In this document: positions 26,797 through 35,762 of the stretch, in pieces
Numbering within the stretch: position 1 is the first letter of the stretch
Layout: each line of letters starts with the position of its first letter
Assembly: GCA_049647585.1 (NCBI GenBank)
Contig: JBARXY010000025.1
Coordinates: 41,256 to 105,255 of the forward strand
Length of the DNA stretch: 64,000 nt
Direction of reading: 5' to 3'
From: JAGQSZ01 sp049647585
Lineage (GTDB): Bacteria; Actinomycetota; Acidimicrobiia; Acidimicrobiales; Microtrichaceae
Program-made: the position numbers and the translations under genes
Notes under the pieces: model-generated
Told to the model about the DNA's origin: nothing
What the model saw: only the letters and a program-made list of their open reading frames with translations
The model's database searches: none

Positions 26797-28272
26797 TCAG
26801 CCCAGCGCGTCAAGCAGGGCATTCTCAATCACCTCGGGTAGCGCAGGATGACACCAGATCTGCTCACGGGCCAACCGGTCGGCCGGGATGTCGAATCTCA
26901 TGGCCTGAACCAGTTGTTGAACCAGTGTCGAAGCCTGCGGCCCGATGATGTGAGCGCCAAGTATCTGGAGCCCGTCGGGGTCGATCAGAATCTTCGCAAA
27001 TCCGGTCCGATCCTCGAGCGCCCAGCCATAGGCCACCCCCGCGTAATCGCACCGCCCCACCAGGTAGTCGCGTCCCTGGACCACCAACTCGGCCTCGGTG
27101 AGCCCGACCGATCCAATCTGAGGGTGGGAGAAGACGGCGTGGGGCACCACGTCCTGGTCGATCGAGATTGGTTCGTCGGGGTGAATCAGATTGTGGGAAA
27201 TAACCCGGGCGTCCTGATTCGCCAGGTGCTTGAGCTGGGCGGGATTCCAGATGTCTCCCAAGGCCCACACGCCGGGGGCGGTTGTCCGCAGATGCTCATC
27301 GACGATGACGTAGCCCTCATCGTCCAATTCCACTCCGCTCGTCCCGACACCGAGCTGAGCGCCATTGGGGATCCTCCCCACAGCGACGAGAAGGGCATCA
27401 CATGTGATGACCGAATCGGCAGCCGCGCCGGACCCGGCGAGTCCGGCACGTTCGCCGGTCGAGAAGACTCCGTCGGCCGACAAGGCTCCGGCGGCCGAGA
27501 CCGGCTCGGTGGCGCTGTGACGGGTCACCTCAATACGGAACTCTCCATCGCGGTAGGACACAGATGTGGGTCGAGCGCCCAGAAGCAGGTCGACGTGCTC
27601 ACCGAAGGCGTCGGTGAAGCGCTGCGACACATCGACATCCTCGTGACGCAGCATCGCCGCACCCCGGTGGATGACGGTCACCTTGGACCCCAGAGCCGAG
27701 AAAACGTGCCCGAGCTCCGCTGCGATGAACCCGCCTCCGATCACAACCAGATGACGAGGAAGCTCATCGATCCTCATGATCGTGTCGGAGGTGTGGAAGG
27801 GAGTGCCGTCCAAACCGTCGATATGTGGAATCTCCGGACGGGCACCGGCGGCGATCACCACTTGGTCCGCAGAGACGTCCTCGACCGAACCGTCGGCCAT
27901 CGAAATCGCCACTGTCCGGTCACCAGTGAAACGGGCGTCACCCTCGAAGAGAGTCACGTTCGGCAGGCTCTTGCGGTACTCGGTGCCGCCGGCGACGATC
28001 GGATCTATCCGTCCAAATACCCGGTCCCGGATCTGGCGCCAGTTGACCCCGTTCGTTGCGATATCGACTCCAAGGCGCTCGGTCGCCTCGGCTGCCTCGA
28101 CGACCCGGTCAGCAGGGATCACCAGCATCTTGGACGGAATGCATCCCACGTTCAGGCAGGTCCCGCCCAGCTTGTCCCGCTCGACCAGTGCGATCTTCAT
28201 GTTGTCGAACTCGGGGGTTATTACGGAGTTACCTGATCCGGTGCCGATGATGAGCAGATCGAAGTGAGCCAT
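26797..28272 (-). CDS. mtr: Mycothione reductase
   Basis: This flavoprotein reduces the disulfide of mycothiol, the actinobacterial thiol. The 491-residue enzyme has the N-terminal FAD fold (AHFDLLIIGTGSGNS), the redox pair GGTCLNVGCIPSKM with Cys39 and Cys44, an NAD(P) fold (VVIGGGFIAAELGHVFSALG) and the C-terminal HPALPEVIENAL acid-base pair. The GTGSGNS start and the CxxxxC context fit mycothione rather than lipoamide reductase. About 30 residues of Ala/Gly-rich insertion lie near residue 240 (EPVSAAGALSADGVFSTGER). Confidence 0.9.
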   Translation of the reverse strand: MAHFDLLIIGTGSGNSVITPEFDNMKIALVERDKLGGTCLNVGCIPSKMLVIPADRVVEAAEATERLGVDIATNGVNWRQIRDRVFGRIDPIVAGGTEYRKSLPNVTLFEGDARFTGDRTVAISMADGSVEDVSADQVVIAAGARPEIPHIDGLDGTPFHTSDTIMRIDELPRHLVVIGGGFIAAELGHVFSALGSKVTVIHRGAAMLRHEDVDVSQRFTDAFGEHVDLLLGARPTSVSYRDGEFRIEVTRHSATEPVSAAGALSADGVFSTGERAGLAGSGAAADSVITCDALLVAVGRIPNGAQLGVGTSGVELDDEGYVIVDEHLRTTAPGVWALGDIWNPAQLKHLANQDARVISHNLIHPDEPISIDQDVVPHAVFSHPQIGSVGLTEAELVVQGRDYLVGRCDYAGVAYGWALEDRTGFAKILIDPDGLQILGAHIIGPQASTLVQQLVQAMRFDIPADRLAREQIWCHPALPEVIENALLDALG

Positions 28273-28409
28273 ACATCAAGGCTAGGCGTCCGTAACCCGC
28301 GGGCATCGGCTACCGCGCTTGCAGCGCGGGTCATATCTTGCAGCTGGACTTCGATCTACCCGGCTAGAACGCGTTACTGTTCCGGTCGTTCACCCACAGG
28401 GGGCCAACT

Positions 28410-29588
28410 GTGCAGATCGCATACACCGAAGAACAGGAGCAGCTCAGAGATGAGTTGCGCGCCTACTACGACAAGCTTCTGACCGACGAGGTCAAGCACG
28501 CTCTCCACGAGGAGAAGGGATGCGGGCCGGTCCATCGACAGACCGTAAAGAAGATGGCCCAGGACGGTTGGCTCGGCATCGGCTGGCCAACCGAGTACGG
28601 CGGGCAGGGACGTAGCCAGATCGAGCAGTTCATCTTCTTTGACGAGTCGATGCGCTCCGGAGCGCCCGTTCCGATGCTCACCATCAATACGGTCGGACCG
28701 ACGATCATGCAGTTCGGTACCCAGGAACAGAAGGACGAGTTCCTGCCCAGGATTCTCGCTGGCGATCTGCACTTCTGTATCGGCTATTCCGAGAACCAGG
28801 CCGGGACCGATCTGGCGGCTCTGAAGACCAAGGCCGTGCGTGACGGTGACGAGTATGTCGTCAACGGCCAGAAGATGTGGACGAGCCTCGCCTCCGACGC
28901 CGACTACTGCTGGCTCGCAGTGAGGACCGACCAGGACGCAGCCAAGCACAAGGGCATCTCGATCCTGATCGTCGACATGAAGTCGCCGGGGATCACCGTC
29001 GATCCGCTGCATCTGTTGTCGGACCACGACATCAACGCGACGTTCTTCGACGACGTCCGGGTACCGGCGGCAAACCTGGTCGGCGGCGAGAACAACGGTT
29101 GGGGCCTGATCATGAATCAGCTCAACCATGAGAGGGTCACGCTCTGCTCCTCGGGACTGCTCGAACAGAGCTACCTCGAGGTTCGCAACTGGGCTCAGAA
29201 CACACTCACCTCGACGGGCTCGCGGATCGTCGACCAGGAATGGGTTCAGGTGAACCTCGCCAAGGTCCACGCAGGGCTCGAGTTTCTGCGGCTCATCAAC
29301 TGGAAGGTGGCCTGGACCGCCACCCACGCGCCGCTCGACATCTCCGATGCTTCGACGATCAAGATCTTCGGCACCGAGTTCTACCTCGAGGCGTTCCGGC
29401 TCCTCATGGAGGTAATCGGACCCGAGGTGTATCTGAAGCGCGGCACAACCGGGGCGGTCATCAACGGCCGACTTGAGGCCAACTACAGGAGCCTGCTGAT
29501 TCTCACCTTCGGTGGTGGAACGAACGAGATCCAGCGTGACCTCATAGGAATGTTCGGACTGGGACTGCCGAGAGCCCTGCGGGGCTGA
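28410..29588 (+). CDS. Acyl-CoA dehydrogenase, larger subunit of a pair
   Basis: The 392-residue FAD enzyme has the ACAD signatures: ICIGYSENQAGTDLAALKT-type FAD/substrate loop, the middle beta domain with QKMWTSLASDADYCWLAVRT, and a C-terminal helical domain with FGGGTNEIQRDLIGMFGLGL. The GTG start at 28410 gives the canonical MQIAYTEEQEQLRDELR. A second, shorter ACAD gene follows after 103 bases, an arrangement seen in actinobacterial heteromeric ACADs. It lies divergent to mycothione reductase. Confidence 0.92.
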   Translation: MQIAYTEEQEQLRDELRAYYDKLLTDEVKHALHEEKGCGPVHRQTVKKMAQDGWLGIGWPTEYGGQGRSQIEQFIFFDESMRSGAPVPMLTINTVGPTIMQFGTQEQKDEFLPRILAGDLHFCIGYSENQAGTDLAALKTKAVRDGDEYVVNGQKMWTSLASDADYCWLAVRTDQDAAKHKGISILIVDMKSPGITVDPLHLLSDHDINATFFDDVRVPAANLVGGENNGWGLIMNQLNHERVTLCSSGLLEQSYLEVRNWAQNTLTSTGSRIVDQEWVQVNLAKVHAGLEFLRLINWKVAWTATHAPLDISDASTIKIFGTEFYLEAFRLLMEVIGPEVYLKRGTTGAVINGRLEANYRSLLILTFGGGTNEIQRDLIGMFGLGLPRALRG

Positions 29589-29691
29589 TCGGATATCGAG
29601 TGCCCAGCGCCCAACAGCGATCTGGGCAATCGGCAACGGAGAACTGATATGGGACCGGACGGAGCATCCGATTCCCGAGGAGACGAGAACG

Positions 29692-30798
29692 ATGGATTTC
29701 AGCCTTGACGAAGAACAGAGCGCAATAGGCGAGTTGGCCGGGCAGGTTCTGGGGGACCACTCCACGCATGAGAAGCTGCGCGCCCTCGAACGTTCCGGAG
29801 AGCCGCGTTTCGATCGCGAACTGTGGGCTGCCCTGGCCGAGACCGGTGTGCTGGGCGCCTTCGTTCCGGAGGAGCACGGGGGAGCGGGGCTCGACCTGGT
29901 TGCCCTGGGAACCGTTCTGGATCAGGTGGGACGCACTGCTGCTGCAGTTCCGATCTGGGAGACCTTCGGCCTTGCGGTTCCCGCCATTGCAGAGTTCGCT
30001 CCGGCCGCGGTGGCCGAGGAAGTTCTGACCCAGGTCGCGGCGGGTCAGTATGTGCTCAGCGCCGCCTGGCACGAAACCGGTGGCGAGCCGCTCGCTCCTG
30101 TCACGGTCGCTAGCCGAGAAGATGACAGTTGGGTCGTCTCGGGCTCGAAGACCTGTGTTCCGGCCGGCCAGATCGCCGATGGGATTCTTGTACCGTGCGC
30201 CGTGCGTGACGGATCGGTCGGACTGTTCCTGGTCCGCACCGATGCCGAAGGAGTCGCCATCGAGCCGCTGGTGACAACTTTGGGCGATCCACAGGCTGCA
30301 GTGCTGTTCGCCGACGCGCCGGCCGTGCTTATCGCCGAGGGTCGCGAATCATTGCGCTGGGCCTACGAGCGGGGAATTGCAACCCAGTGTTCAGTTGCAG
30401 TTGGCAACTGCGCCGAGGCTCTGCGACTGACCGCCCAGTACGCCAAGGACCGTAAGCAGTTCGAGGTGCCGATCGCCTCGTTCCAGGCCGTGGCCCACCG
30501 ACTGGCGGACAGCTATGTGGACACCGAGGCGATCCGTCTGACCGCCCAGCAGGCGCTCTGGCGCCTCTCGGTCGGTATGAATGCCACAGCGGAAGTCGCT
30601 AGCGCCAAGTACTGGGCGGCGTTTGCCGGACAGCGAGTGGTCCACACGGCCCAGCACGTCCATGGGGGAGTCGGGGTCGACCGCGACTACCCATTGCACC
30701 GTCACTTCTTGACGGCCAAGGAAGTCGAACTTCAACTCGGTGGAGCGACTCGACAATTGCTCGCTCTTGGCAAGCTCATCGCCGCAGAACCGGTCTGA
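29692..30798 (+). CDS. Acyl-CoA dehydrogenase, second subunit of a pair
   Basis: The 368-residue protein starts MDFSLDEEQSAIGELAGQVL, preceded by GAGGAG, and has ACAD helical and beta domains with SGSKTCVPAGQIADGILVPC and the C-terminal HVHGGVGVDRDYPLHRHFLT. It is shorter and more diverged than the upstream ACAD. In known alpha2-beta2 ACADs one subunit lacks the catalytic Glu, and this protein would be the candidate. That is inference from pairing and divergence. Confidence 0.9.
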   Translation: MDFSLDEEQSAIGELAGQVLGDHSTHEKLRALERSGEPRFDRELWAALAETGVLGAFVPEEHGGAGLDLVALGTVLDQVGRTAAAVPIWETFGLAVPAIAEFAPAAVAEEVLTQVAAGQYVLSAAWHETGGEPLAPVTVASREDDSWVVSGSKTCVPAGQIADGILVPCAVRDGSVGLFLVRTDAEGVAIEPLVTTLGDPQAAVLFADAPAVLIAEGRESLRWAYERGIATQCSVAVGNCAEALRLTAQYAKDRKQFEVPIASFQAVAHRLADSYVDTEAIRLTAQQALWRLSVGMNATAEVASAKYWAAFAGQRVVHTAQHVHGGVGVDRDYPLHRHFLTAKEVELQLGGATRQLLALGKLIAAEPV

Positions 30799-30822
30799 AG
30801 CCGTACCGGTCTGAGCCGGACC

Positions 30823-31944
30823 TCAACAGACTTTGGTCAGGACCTCGTCCAGCGCGTTGACATCGACGTGCACATCCATTCCCAGGCGCTCCACGGCGTC
30901 CATGGGAAGGTCGTCACCGATGACCGGGACGTAATGGTAGGGAAGTCCCTTCGAAGCGGCGAGGTAGAAGAAATTCGGCAGCAGTTGGGTGCCGGGCAGC
31001 AATTCGACAATTCGTGTCGATCGGCTGAACACAAGGTTCGCCATGCCGCTGCCCGTGACTCCTATGACCATTTCGGCATCCCTGAAAGTTGCCATTCGTT
31101 CGGCGACCTTCATTCCCGAGGGTCGAATCGTCGTGACCCCATGACGGTCGAGCACTTCTTGGAGCGCGTCGACGTTACGAACCCGCCGGGTTCCACCCAG
31201 ACGCTCGATGAAGTACCTCCGGGGTGAACCAGGGGCGATTTCGGTATCGGAGCGAACCGAACCGACCTCGTGGTCCACCCATCGCCTGTACCAACTGGGT
31301 AGGGCGCCGGCGAACGGACGTGTCACAAAGCCGGGAAGAAGGATCCGGTCGGCCACAAGTGCGGTGCCCGGCTCAACCCGTAGGAGCCGGACGTTCTGTC
31401 CGGCGAGGCGGGGAAGCCACCGTTCTTCCACGTCGCTCAAGGCTCCATCGTGGACCAGCGTTATCTGGCCGAGGCGACGCATCGCAGGTTGTGAAAGCAG
31501 TGCCGCCCGTGGGAGATGGTCCACGAGCGTGTGGAACTGTGGCTTCCACGGCGACCTATACAAGGCGATAGTGCCCTCGAGCCTGATGGGTTCGGAGCGA
31601 AGCTCGCTGCTGATCAGGTCCAACGAATCGATCATGTCCGTGGTGAGCGATTCCGCAACCACCCGGCCATCCTTAGTGGCCACAACCCGGGATCCGGGAC
31701 AGATCCTGACGTCCTTGAGGACATAGACCTTTGCGGGCGGTAGAGCCAGCGAGGGAAGTCCCAGACCTCGAAGCTTGGCCTGCCTGGCGAGTGGGAGTTG
31801 ATCGATACCGGGGCAGGGGATTGACTCCCCTCCGCCCAGATGAATTGTCTCTGATCCACGCATGACGGCGGCGGGAACCGTTCGAACGCGCCGCCCCAGA
31901 ACTGATGCCGAAGCTCTAGCTGCGAGTGAGCCGATCCGTTTCAC
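30823..31944 (-). CDS. Glycosyltransferase family 61-like protein
   Basis: The 373-residue protein matches the GT61/DUF563 family: SPWKPQFHTLVDHLPRAALL (the HxxDHLPR region), RRYFIERLGGTRRVRNVDAL, then MIGVTGSGMANLVFSRSTRI and the ELLPG stretch. Family members transfer sugars in cell-surface polysaccharide or glycoprotein assembly. The GTG start at 31944 has GAGGTG 7 bases upstream; another GTG at 31974 lacks one. The gene borders a 1.2-kb gene desert on its 5' side. Confidence 0.85.
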   Translation of the reverse strand: MKRIGSLAARASASVLGRRVRTVPAAVMRGSETIHLGGGESIPCPGIDQLPLARQAKLRGLGLPSLALPPAKVYVLKDVRICPGSRVVATKDGRVVAESLTTDMIDSLDLISSELRSEPIRLEGTIALYRSPWKPQFHTLVDHLPRAALLSQPAMRRLGQITLVHDGALSDVEERWLPRLAGQNVRLLRVEPGTALVADRILLPGFVTRPFAGALPSWYRRWVDHEVGSVRSDTEIAPGSPRRYFIERLGGTRRVRNVDALQEVLDRHGVTTIRPSGMKVAERMATFRDAEMVIGVTGSGMANLVFSRSTRIVELLPGTQLLPNFFYLAASKGLPYHYVPVIGDDLPMDAVERLGMDVHVDVNALDEVLTKVC

Positions 31945-32381
31945 TAGCGGCACCTCAGCCCTCTCCGGAATCACGGCGATGAGACTGGTCCACGTAAGAC
32001 AGATCCAGACGTGCCGCGTCTACAGCGGAACCGATCTGCAACCGGCCCGAAATCAGAACCGATGGTGGCCCGGCGAGGTCGAAGCAGCACAAACTCAACA
32101 TCACCGGAACCAGTCCTCTCGTTCGGTCATCCCGGAATGCACGTCATTCCGTTCTGTCACGCAAACGTAACACAATTGAAAGACACGCACGCCCAGTTAA
32201 ATCCGTTCACAAGCCAAGAAGCATCGCCAGACGAGTTGGTGCTCATCAGATGAACCCAGCCAGAGAACTAGTGCCCAGATCAGGGCCCAGCCAAACCTCG
32301 CCAAGGGCTCAACCTGGAGCGCCTGACCCATCAAGGCTCAGCCATGCCTGGCCAGCTGGCTATGAACTAAACGCAAAGATG

Positions 32382-32631
32382 ACTTTACATAATAGGTTGG
32401 CGGAAAGATCATGTCGGAGGGGGATCCCGATCAAAAGCAGGGCCGGTGATGGGGAACGATCACCTGGCCTACCGGTCGAGTCCGGTCGTCATCGAAGACA
32501 ACACAGAGCTGAAGACCCGGAATCCAGATCAGCTTGCGAAGTCTTCGAAGACGCACCTTTGGCCATCAGCTGTGAGGTGCCACTTCCGCCCCCTCTCCTC
32601 CTAGCCGCCGGAAATACCCATTATGTAAAGT
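32382..32631. mobile_element. MITE-like element with 16-bp terminal inverted repeats
   Basis: The left end reads ACTTTACATAATAGGT at 32382-32397. The reverse complement of the right end at 32616-32631 reads ACTTTACATAATGGGT, so 15 of 16 bases match. Both ends are flanked by the same 4 bases, gatg (32378-32381 and 32632-32635), a plausible target-site duplication. The inside is 218 bases without an obvious gene. No transposase with such ends is known to me in the window. The family is not assigned. Confidence 0.6.
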
Positions 32632-32713
32632 GATGGATTCTGCCGGTGGCTTCCAGTCTCAAACGACTCCCATTCCCCGCTTCGAGTCTCCCGGAGCGAT
32701 CCATCACCCATCT

Positions 32714-32760
32714 GAAGTGTTATTGGAAAGGTCGAATATCGACCGTTCCAATTACACTTC
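32714..32760. repeat. 47-base palindrome with 21-bp arms
   Basis: Arms at 32714-32734 and 32740-32760 pair at 19 of 21 positions around the loop aatat. The core attggaa-n-ggtcg / cgacc-n-ttccaat is also found in the palindrome at the end of the window, so this is probably a dispersed element rather than a single terminator. Confidence 0.85.
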
Positions 32761-32954
32761 TCGGTCCGCGACCGCGACCGCAGTTTCGATGCCGGGCAGA
32801 ACCAAGCCATCCCGCCCCGCCATTCGAACCGCAGACCCTTGGTCATACAACGGTGTCCAACCACCAAGGGTTCCGACCACCAAAAATTCATGAGACTCGG
32901 ACACCGAACGGGCATCGTCCGGGACGTGACGTGGCCCGGACATAGCCCGGACAC

Positions 32955-33002
32955 CGAACGGCACGTGGCCCGGGACATCGAACGGCACGTGGCCCGGGAC
33001 AT
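32955..33002. repeat. 24-bp GC-rich tandem repeat
   Basis: Two exact 24-bp units begin at 32955 and 32979 (cgaacggcacgtggcccggg...). Diverged copies reach back to about 32898, where accgaacgg and cgtggcccgg occur again. Confidence 0.85.
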
Positions 33003-33235
33003 CACCCGGAACTCGATCCATGTCCCGGCAAACCCGAATACGGCACTTTCATCCCCGGTTACAACACTCTGCGGACATATTGGCGGACCGGATCTGTTGA
33101 TCCTGAGGTGACATACAGCACAAATTGGCGCTTCCGGCCTATTTGGGTCAAGGCCTTTACATGTCCCTGCCGAAGGTGTCTCATACATAGCAGCGGGCGG
33201 TATCCCCCGCCTTCATGACAATTGAGGAGGTGCCG

Positions 33236-33562
33236 ATGTCAACTCGTCATCGTGCCAGGCAGGCCGGTCCAAGTTCTGCGCTCCAAGAGGAGCGTGAGCA
33301 GAGGAAGGCGGAGCATCGAAGGGTGCGCCGTACCGTCAACCAGTCCCTCCATGTGGCAACGCTAGAGGCGGATCACGACGATCTTGTCCTTCTGGCCCCA
33401 CGCCCGACACATGGCTACACCGACGAGCATGAGCCGGCTCTTCCCCGAGCGGCCTCGGATCCCAGAAGGCGGGTGAAGCACTGGAAGCAGTCGTTCTGGA
33501 AGCGCCGCACACTGGAACGCCGTCGCCGAGCGATGCAGGAAGTCAGCTTCCAAGAGGTCTGA
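33236..33562 (+). CDS. Small basic protein, unknown function
   Basis: The 108-residue protein is rich in Arg/His/Lys with basic N- and C-termini (MSTRHRARQAG, and KHWKQSFWKRRTLERRRRAM near the end). It could bind nucleic acids or ribosomes, but no family is recognised. GGAGG ends 7 bases before the ATG at 33236, a strong ribosome site. A hairpin that may terminate transcription lies 69 bases after the stop. Confidence 0.65.
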   Translation: MSTRHRARQAGPSSALQEEREQRKAEHRRVRRTVNQSLHVATLEADHDDLVLLAPRPTHGYTDEHEPALPRAASDPRRRVKHWKQSFWKRRTLERRRRAMQEVSFQEV

Positions 33563-33630
33563 CACCAAGTTCCGACATCGAAGGGTCTTCGGGCTGCAGC
33601 TAGACGGCGGCTAGGGACCAATAACCAGCG

Positions 33631-33677
33631 CGAAGGCTTGTCCGATGGACCTTAGGGATCCAGGGGGCAAGCCTTCG
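33631..33677 (+). terminator. Hairpin after the small basic gene
   Basis: A 10-bp stem (cgaaggcttg with caagccttcg) surrounds a 27-base loop. No U-tract follows. It could end the upstream transcript, but it is also close to the aldehyde dehydrogenase start at 33702. Confidence 0.4.
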
Positions 33678-33701
33678 ACGCGTTCTGGGTAGGTTCAGAT
33701 C

Positions 33702-35141
33702 GTGAACGAAATGACTCCAGCCCTGATCGACGGCAAGCCGATCACCACCTCAGAAACGAGTGAGGTCCACTCCCCCTACGACGGCTCGCTCGTCGGTTCG
33801 GTCCCCGCCTGTGGAGCGGCCGAGATCGATCGTGCAGTAGCTGTAGCCACCGATCGTCTCGCTTCTGATGACCTTCCCGCACACGAACGAGCCGCCATCC
33901 TCGACCGGGTAGCTGCTGCTCTCGTCGATCGTCTCGACGAGTTCACCGCGTCGATCTCGATCGAGGCCGCGAAACCAGTTGCAGCCGCAAGGGTTGAAGC
34001 CGAACGAGCCGTCGACACGCTGCACTTCTCGGCGGCGGCGGCCCGGACACTCACCGGAGAGATGATCGCCATGGACGCGTCCGCAGCGGCCGAGGGCATG
34101 TTGGGGTTTGTCACTCGCGTGCCCATCGGGGTGGTCGCCGGAATCAGCCCGTTCAACTTTCCCCTGAATCTGGTCTGTCACAAGATCGCACCAGCCGTGG
34201 CGGCGGGGGCATCCATGGTTCTGAAGCCGGCGAGCGCCACTCCTCTGACGGCTCTACGGATAGCGGCTCTGTTCGAAGAGTGCGGCCTTCCACCGGGCTG
34301 GCTCAACGTCGTCACCTGCGACGGCGCGACAGCCAGCCACCTCGTGCAACATCGCGATGTCGCGATGATCACGTTCACGGGCTCGGGACCGGTTGGCTGG
34401 GGAATCAGAGCTGACGCGCCGAAGAAACGTGTCGGCCTCGAATTGGGCAACAACGCTCCTCTGATCATCGAGGCAGACGCAGATCTTGAACGGGCGGCGG
34501 ATCGAATAGTCGCTGGCGGTTTCAGCTACTCCGGTCAGAGCTGCATTTCAGTGCAGAGGGTCTACGCCCAGCGTGACATCTACGAAGAGCTCGCCGACGC
34601 CGTCGTTTCACGCGTCGAGGCCCTCGGGGTTGGCGACCCAGCCGATCCCGCGACCACCGTTAGTTCGCTGATCAATGACAGCGCTGGCAAGCGGGTCTCA
34701 GCCTGGATCGACGAGGCATTGGATGCCGGCGCCAAACTTCTGGCTCAGGCTCCTCTCCCCTCCCCCTCCGGATCACAGCCAAGGAATCTGATCGCACCGA
34801 CCGTGCTCGGGGAGATCACAGCTCATATGAAGGTGTCGTCCGAGGAGGTGTTCGGCCCTGTGATCGGCATGGCGAGATACGGCACGCTCGATGAGGCCAT
34901 CGCTCTGGCAAACGACACCCGTTACGGGCTCCAGGCCGGGATCTTCACCTCGGACCTGGCCAAGGCCATCCGAGCCACTCGCCAGCTTCATTTCGGTGGT
35001 GTCGTCGTCAACGACGCTCCGGCTTTCCGGACCGACCAACAGCCCTATGGAGGGGTCAAGGACTCGGGCAACACTCGAGAAGGCCCTGCCTATGCGGTCA
35101 GGGAGATGACTGAAGAACGTGCGGTGATGATTCGGCCGTAG
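33702..35141 (+). CDS. Aldehyde dehydrogenase family protein
   Basis: The 479-residue NAD(P)-dependent enzyme has the ALDH fold: GISPFNFPLNLVCHKIAPA, the nucleotide loop FTGSGPVGWGI, the catalytic Glu region GLELGNNAPLIIE, and the catalytic Cys in SGQSCISVQRVY. The Gly after LELG is replaced by Asn in this protein (usual LELGG), a mild deviation. The C-terminal GGVKDSGNTREG is typical. The substrate is unknown. It starts at GTG 33702. Confidence 0.92.
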   Translation: MNEMTPALIDGKPITTSETSEVHSPYDGSLVGSVPACGAAEIDRAVAVATDRLASDDLPAHERAAILDRVAAALVDRLDEFTASISIEAAKPVAAARVEAERAVDTLHFSAAAARTLTGEMIAMDASAAAEGMLGFVTRVPIGVVAGISPFNFPLNLVCHKIAPAVAAGASMVLKPASATPLTALRIAALFEECGLPPGWLNVVTCDGATASHLVQHRDVAMITFTGSGPVGWGIRADAPKKRVGLELGNNAPLIIEADADLERAADRIVAGGFSYSGQSCISVQRVYAQRDIYEELADAVVSRVEALGVGDPADPATTVSSLINDSAGKRVSAWIDEALDAGAKLLAQAPLPSPSGSQPRNLIAPTVLGEITAHMKVSSEEVFGPVIGMARYGTLDEAIALANDTRYGLQAGIFTSDLAKAIRATRQLHFGGVVVNDAPAFRTDQQPYGGVKDSGNTREGPAYAVREMTEERAVMIRP

Positions 35142-35183
35142 CGGTCGGGCGAGCCCGGATGAGTGGTTGCGATGAGGAGAGGG

Positions 35184-35762
35184 TCAGTTGGCGTGCGGAT
35201 TCTGGGGGAACAGCGATTGACTCGCAAGCCGCCCTCCCTGACGCTTCATGACCGAACGCCACAGGTCATCCGGATTGGAGCACAACACGTCATCGGGCAT
35301 GGCGGAGACGACGTTCCACACACCTGAGGCCAACTCGGCGTCCAGCTGACCCGGTCCCCAGCCGGAATAGCCTGTGTAGAGCCTGACCGCCTCGACTCCG
35401 AGCACGTTGTTGTTCACCAGCGCCTCTGGGTCCACGATCACCAGTGGTCCAGCGACAGCGTGGGCGTTGACCAGATCGGCATCAAGGCCTCGGCGACCCA
35501 GAGCCAGCAGTCCACCGATGGACACAGGACCACCGACGAAGAAGACCGCGGGTGAGACCACCGCGTCGACCAGGGCGGGAAGGTGCTCAATCACCTCGGT
35601 CTCTGATGGTCGGTTCAGAACCAGCCCGACTGCTCCGGCGTCGTCGTGCTCGACCATGAAGATCACCGACCGGTCGAAGTTGTCGTCGCCGATGTCGGGG
35701 ACCGAGATCAGCAGCTTTCCGTGGGTCGATTCTCCGGTGCTACCGCCCTCGGCGGCGTTCAT
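35184..35762 (-). CDS. YqgE/AlgH family (UPF0301) protein
   Basis: The 192-residue protein has the UPF0301 hallmarks: GKLLISVPDIGDDNFDRSVI, MVEHDDAGAVGLVLNRPSE, VFFVGGPVSIGGLLAL and YTGYSGWGPGQLDAELASG. Function is not established. The start at 35762 overlaps the stop of the amidohydrolase by ATGA, so it is co-translated with it. A longer upstream frame would lie in the amidohydrolase gene and is not conserved. Confidence 0.92.
   Translation of the reverse strand: MNAAEGGSTGESTHGKLLISVPDIGDDNFDRSVIFMVEHDDAGAVGLVLNRPSETEVIEHLPALVDAVVSPAVFFVGGPVSIGGLLALGRRGLDADLVNAHAVAGPLVIVDPEALVNNNVLGVEAVRLYTGYSGWGPGQLDAELASGVWNVVSAMPDDVLCSNPDDLWRSVMKRQGGRLASQSLFPQNPHAN

Larger units (their letters stand above)
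31945..33235. other. Gene-poor region
   Basis: No convincing coding sequence was seen in these 1.29 kb. Short open frames exist but lack start contexts and family likeness. The stretch holds the GT61 upstream region, a 250-bp MITE-like element, a 21-bp-arm palindrome and GC-rich 24-bp tandem repeats, listed separately. Its first part is richer in A/T than the surrounding genes. Confidence 0.7.

Noticed and set aside
26848..28236. A 462-codon open frame antisense to mycothione reductase
   Set aside because: It is a shadow of the strongly conserved mtr gene and its translation is unlike any protein family.
28374..29765. A 463-codon open frame antisense to the first acyl-CoA dehydrogenase
   Set aside because: Same reason: opposite-strand shadow of a clear enzyme gene.
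32601..33188. A 195-codon minus-strand frame in the gene desert
   Set aside because: It runs through the MITE edge, the palindrome and the 24-bp repeats, is Cys/Arg-rich without a fold, and has no ribosome site.
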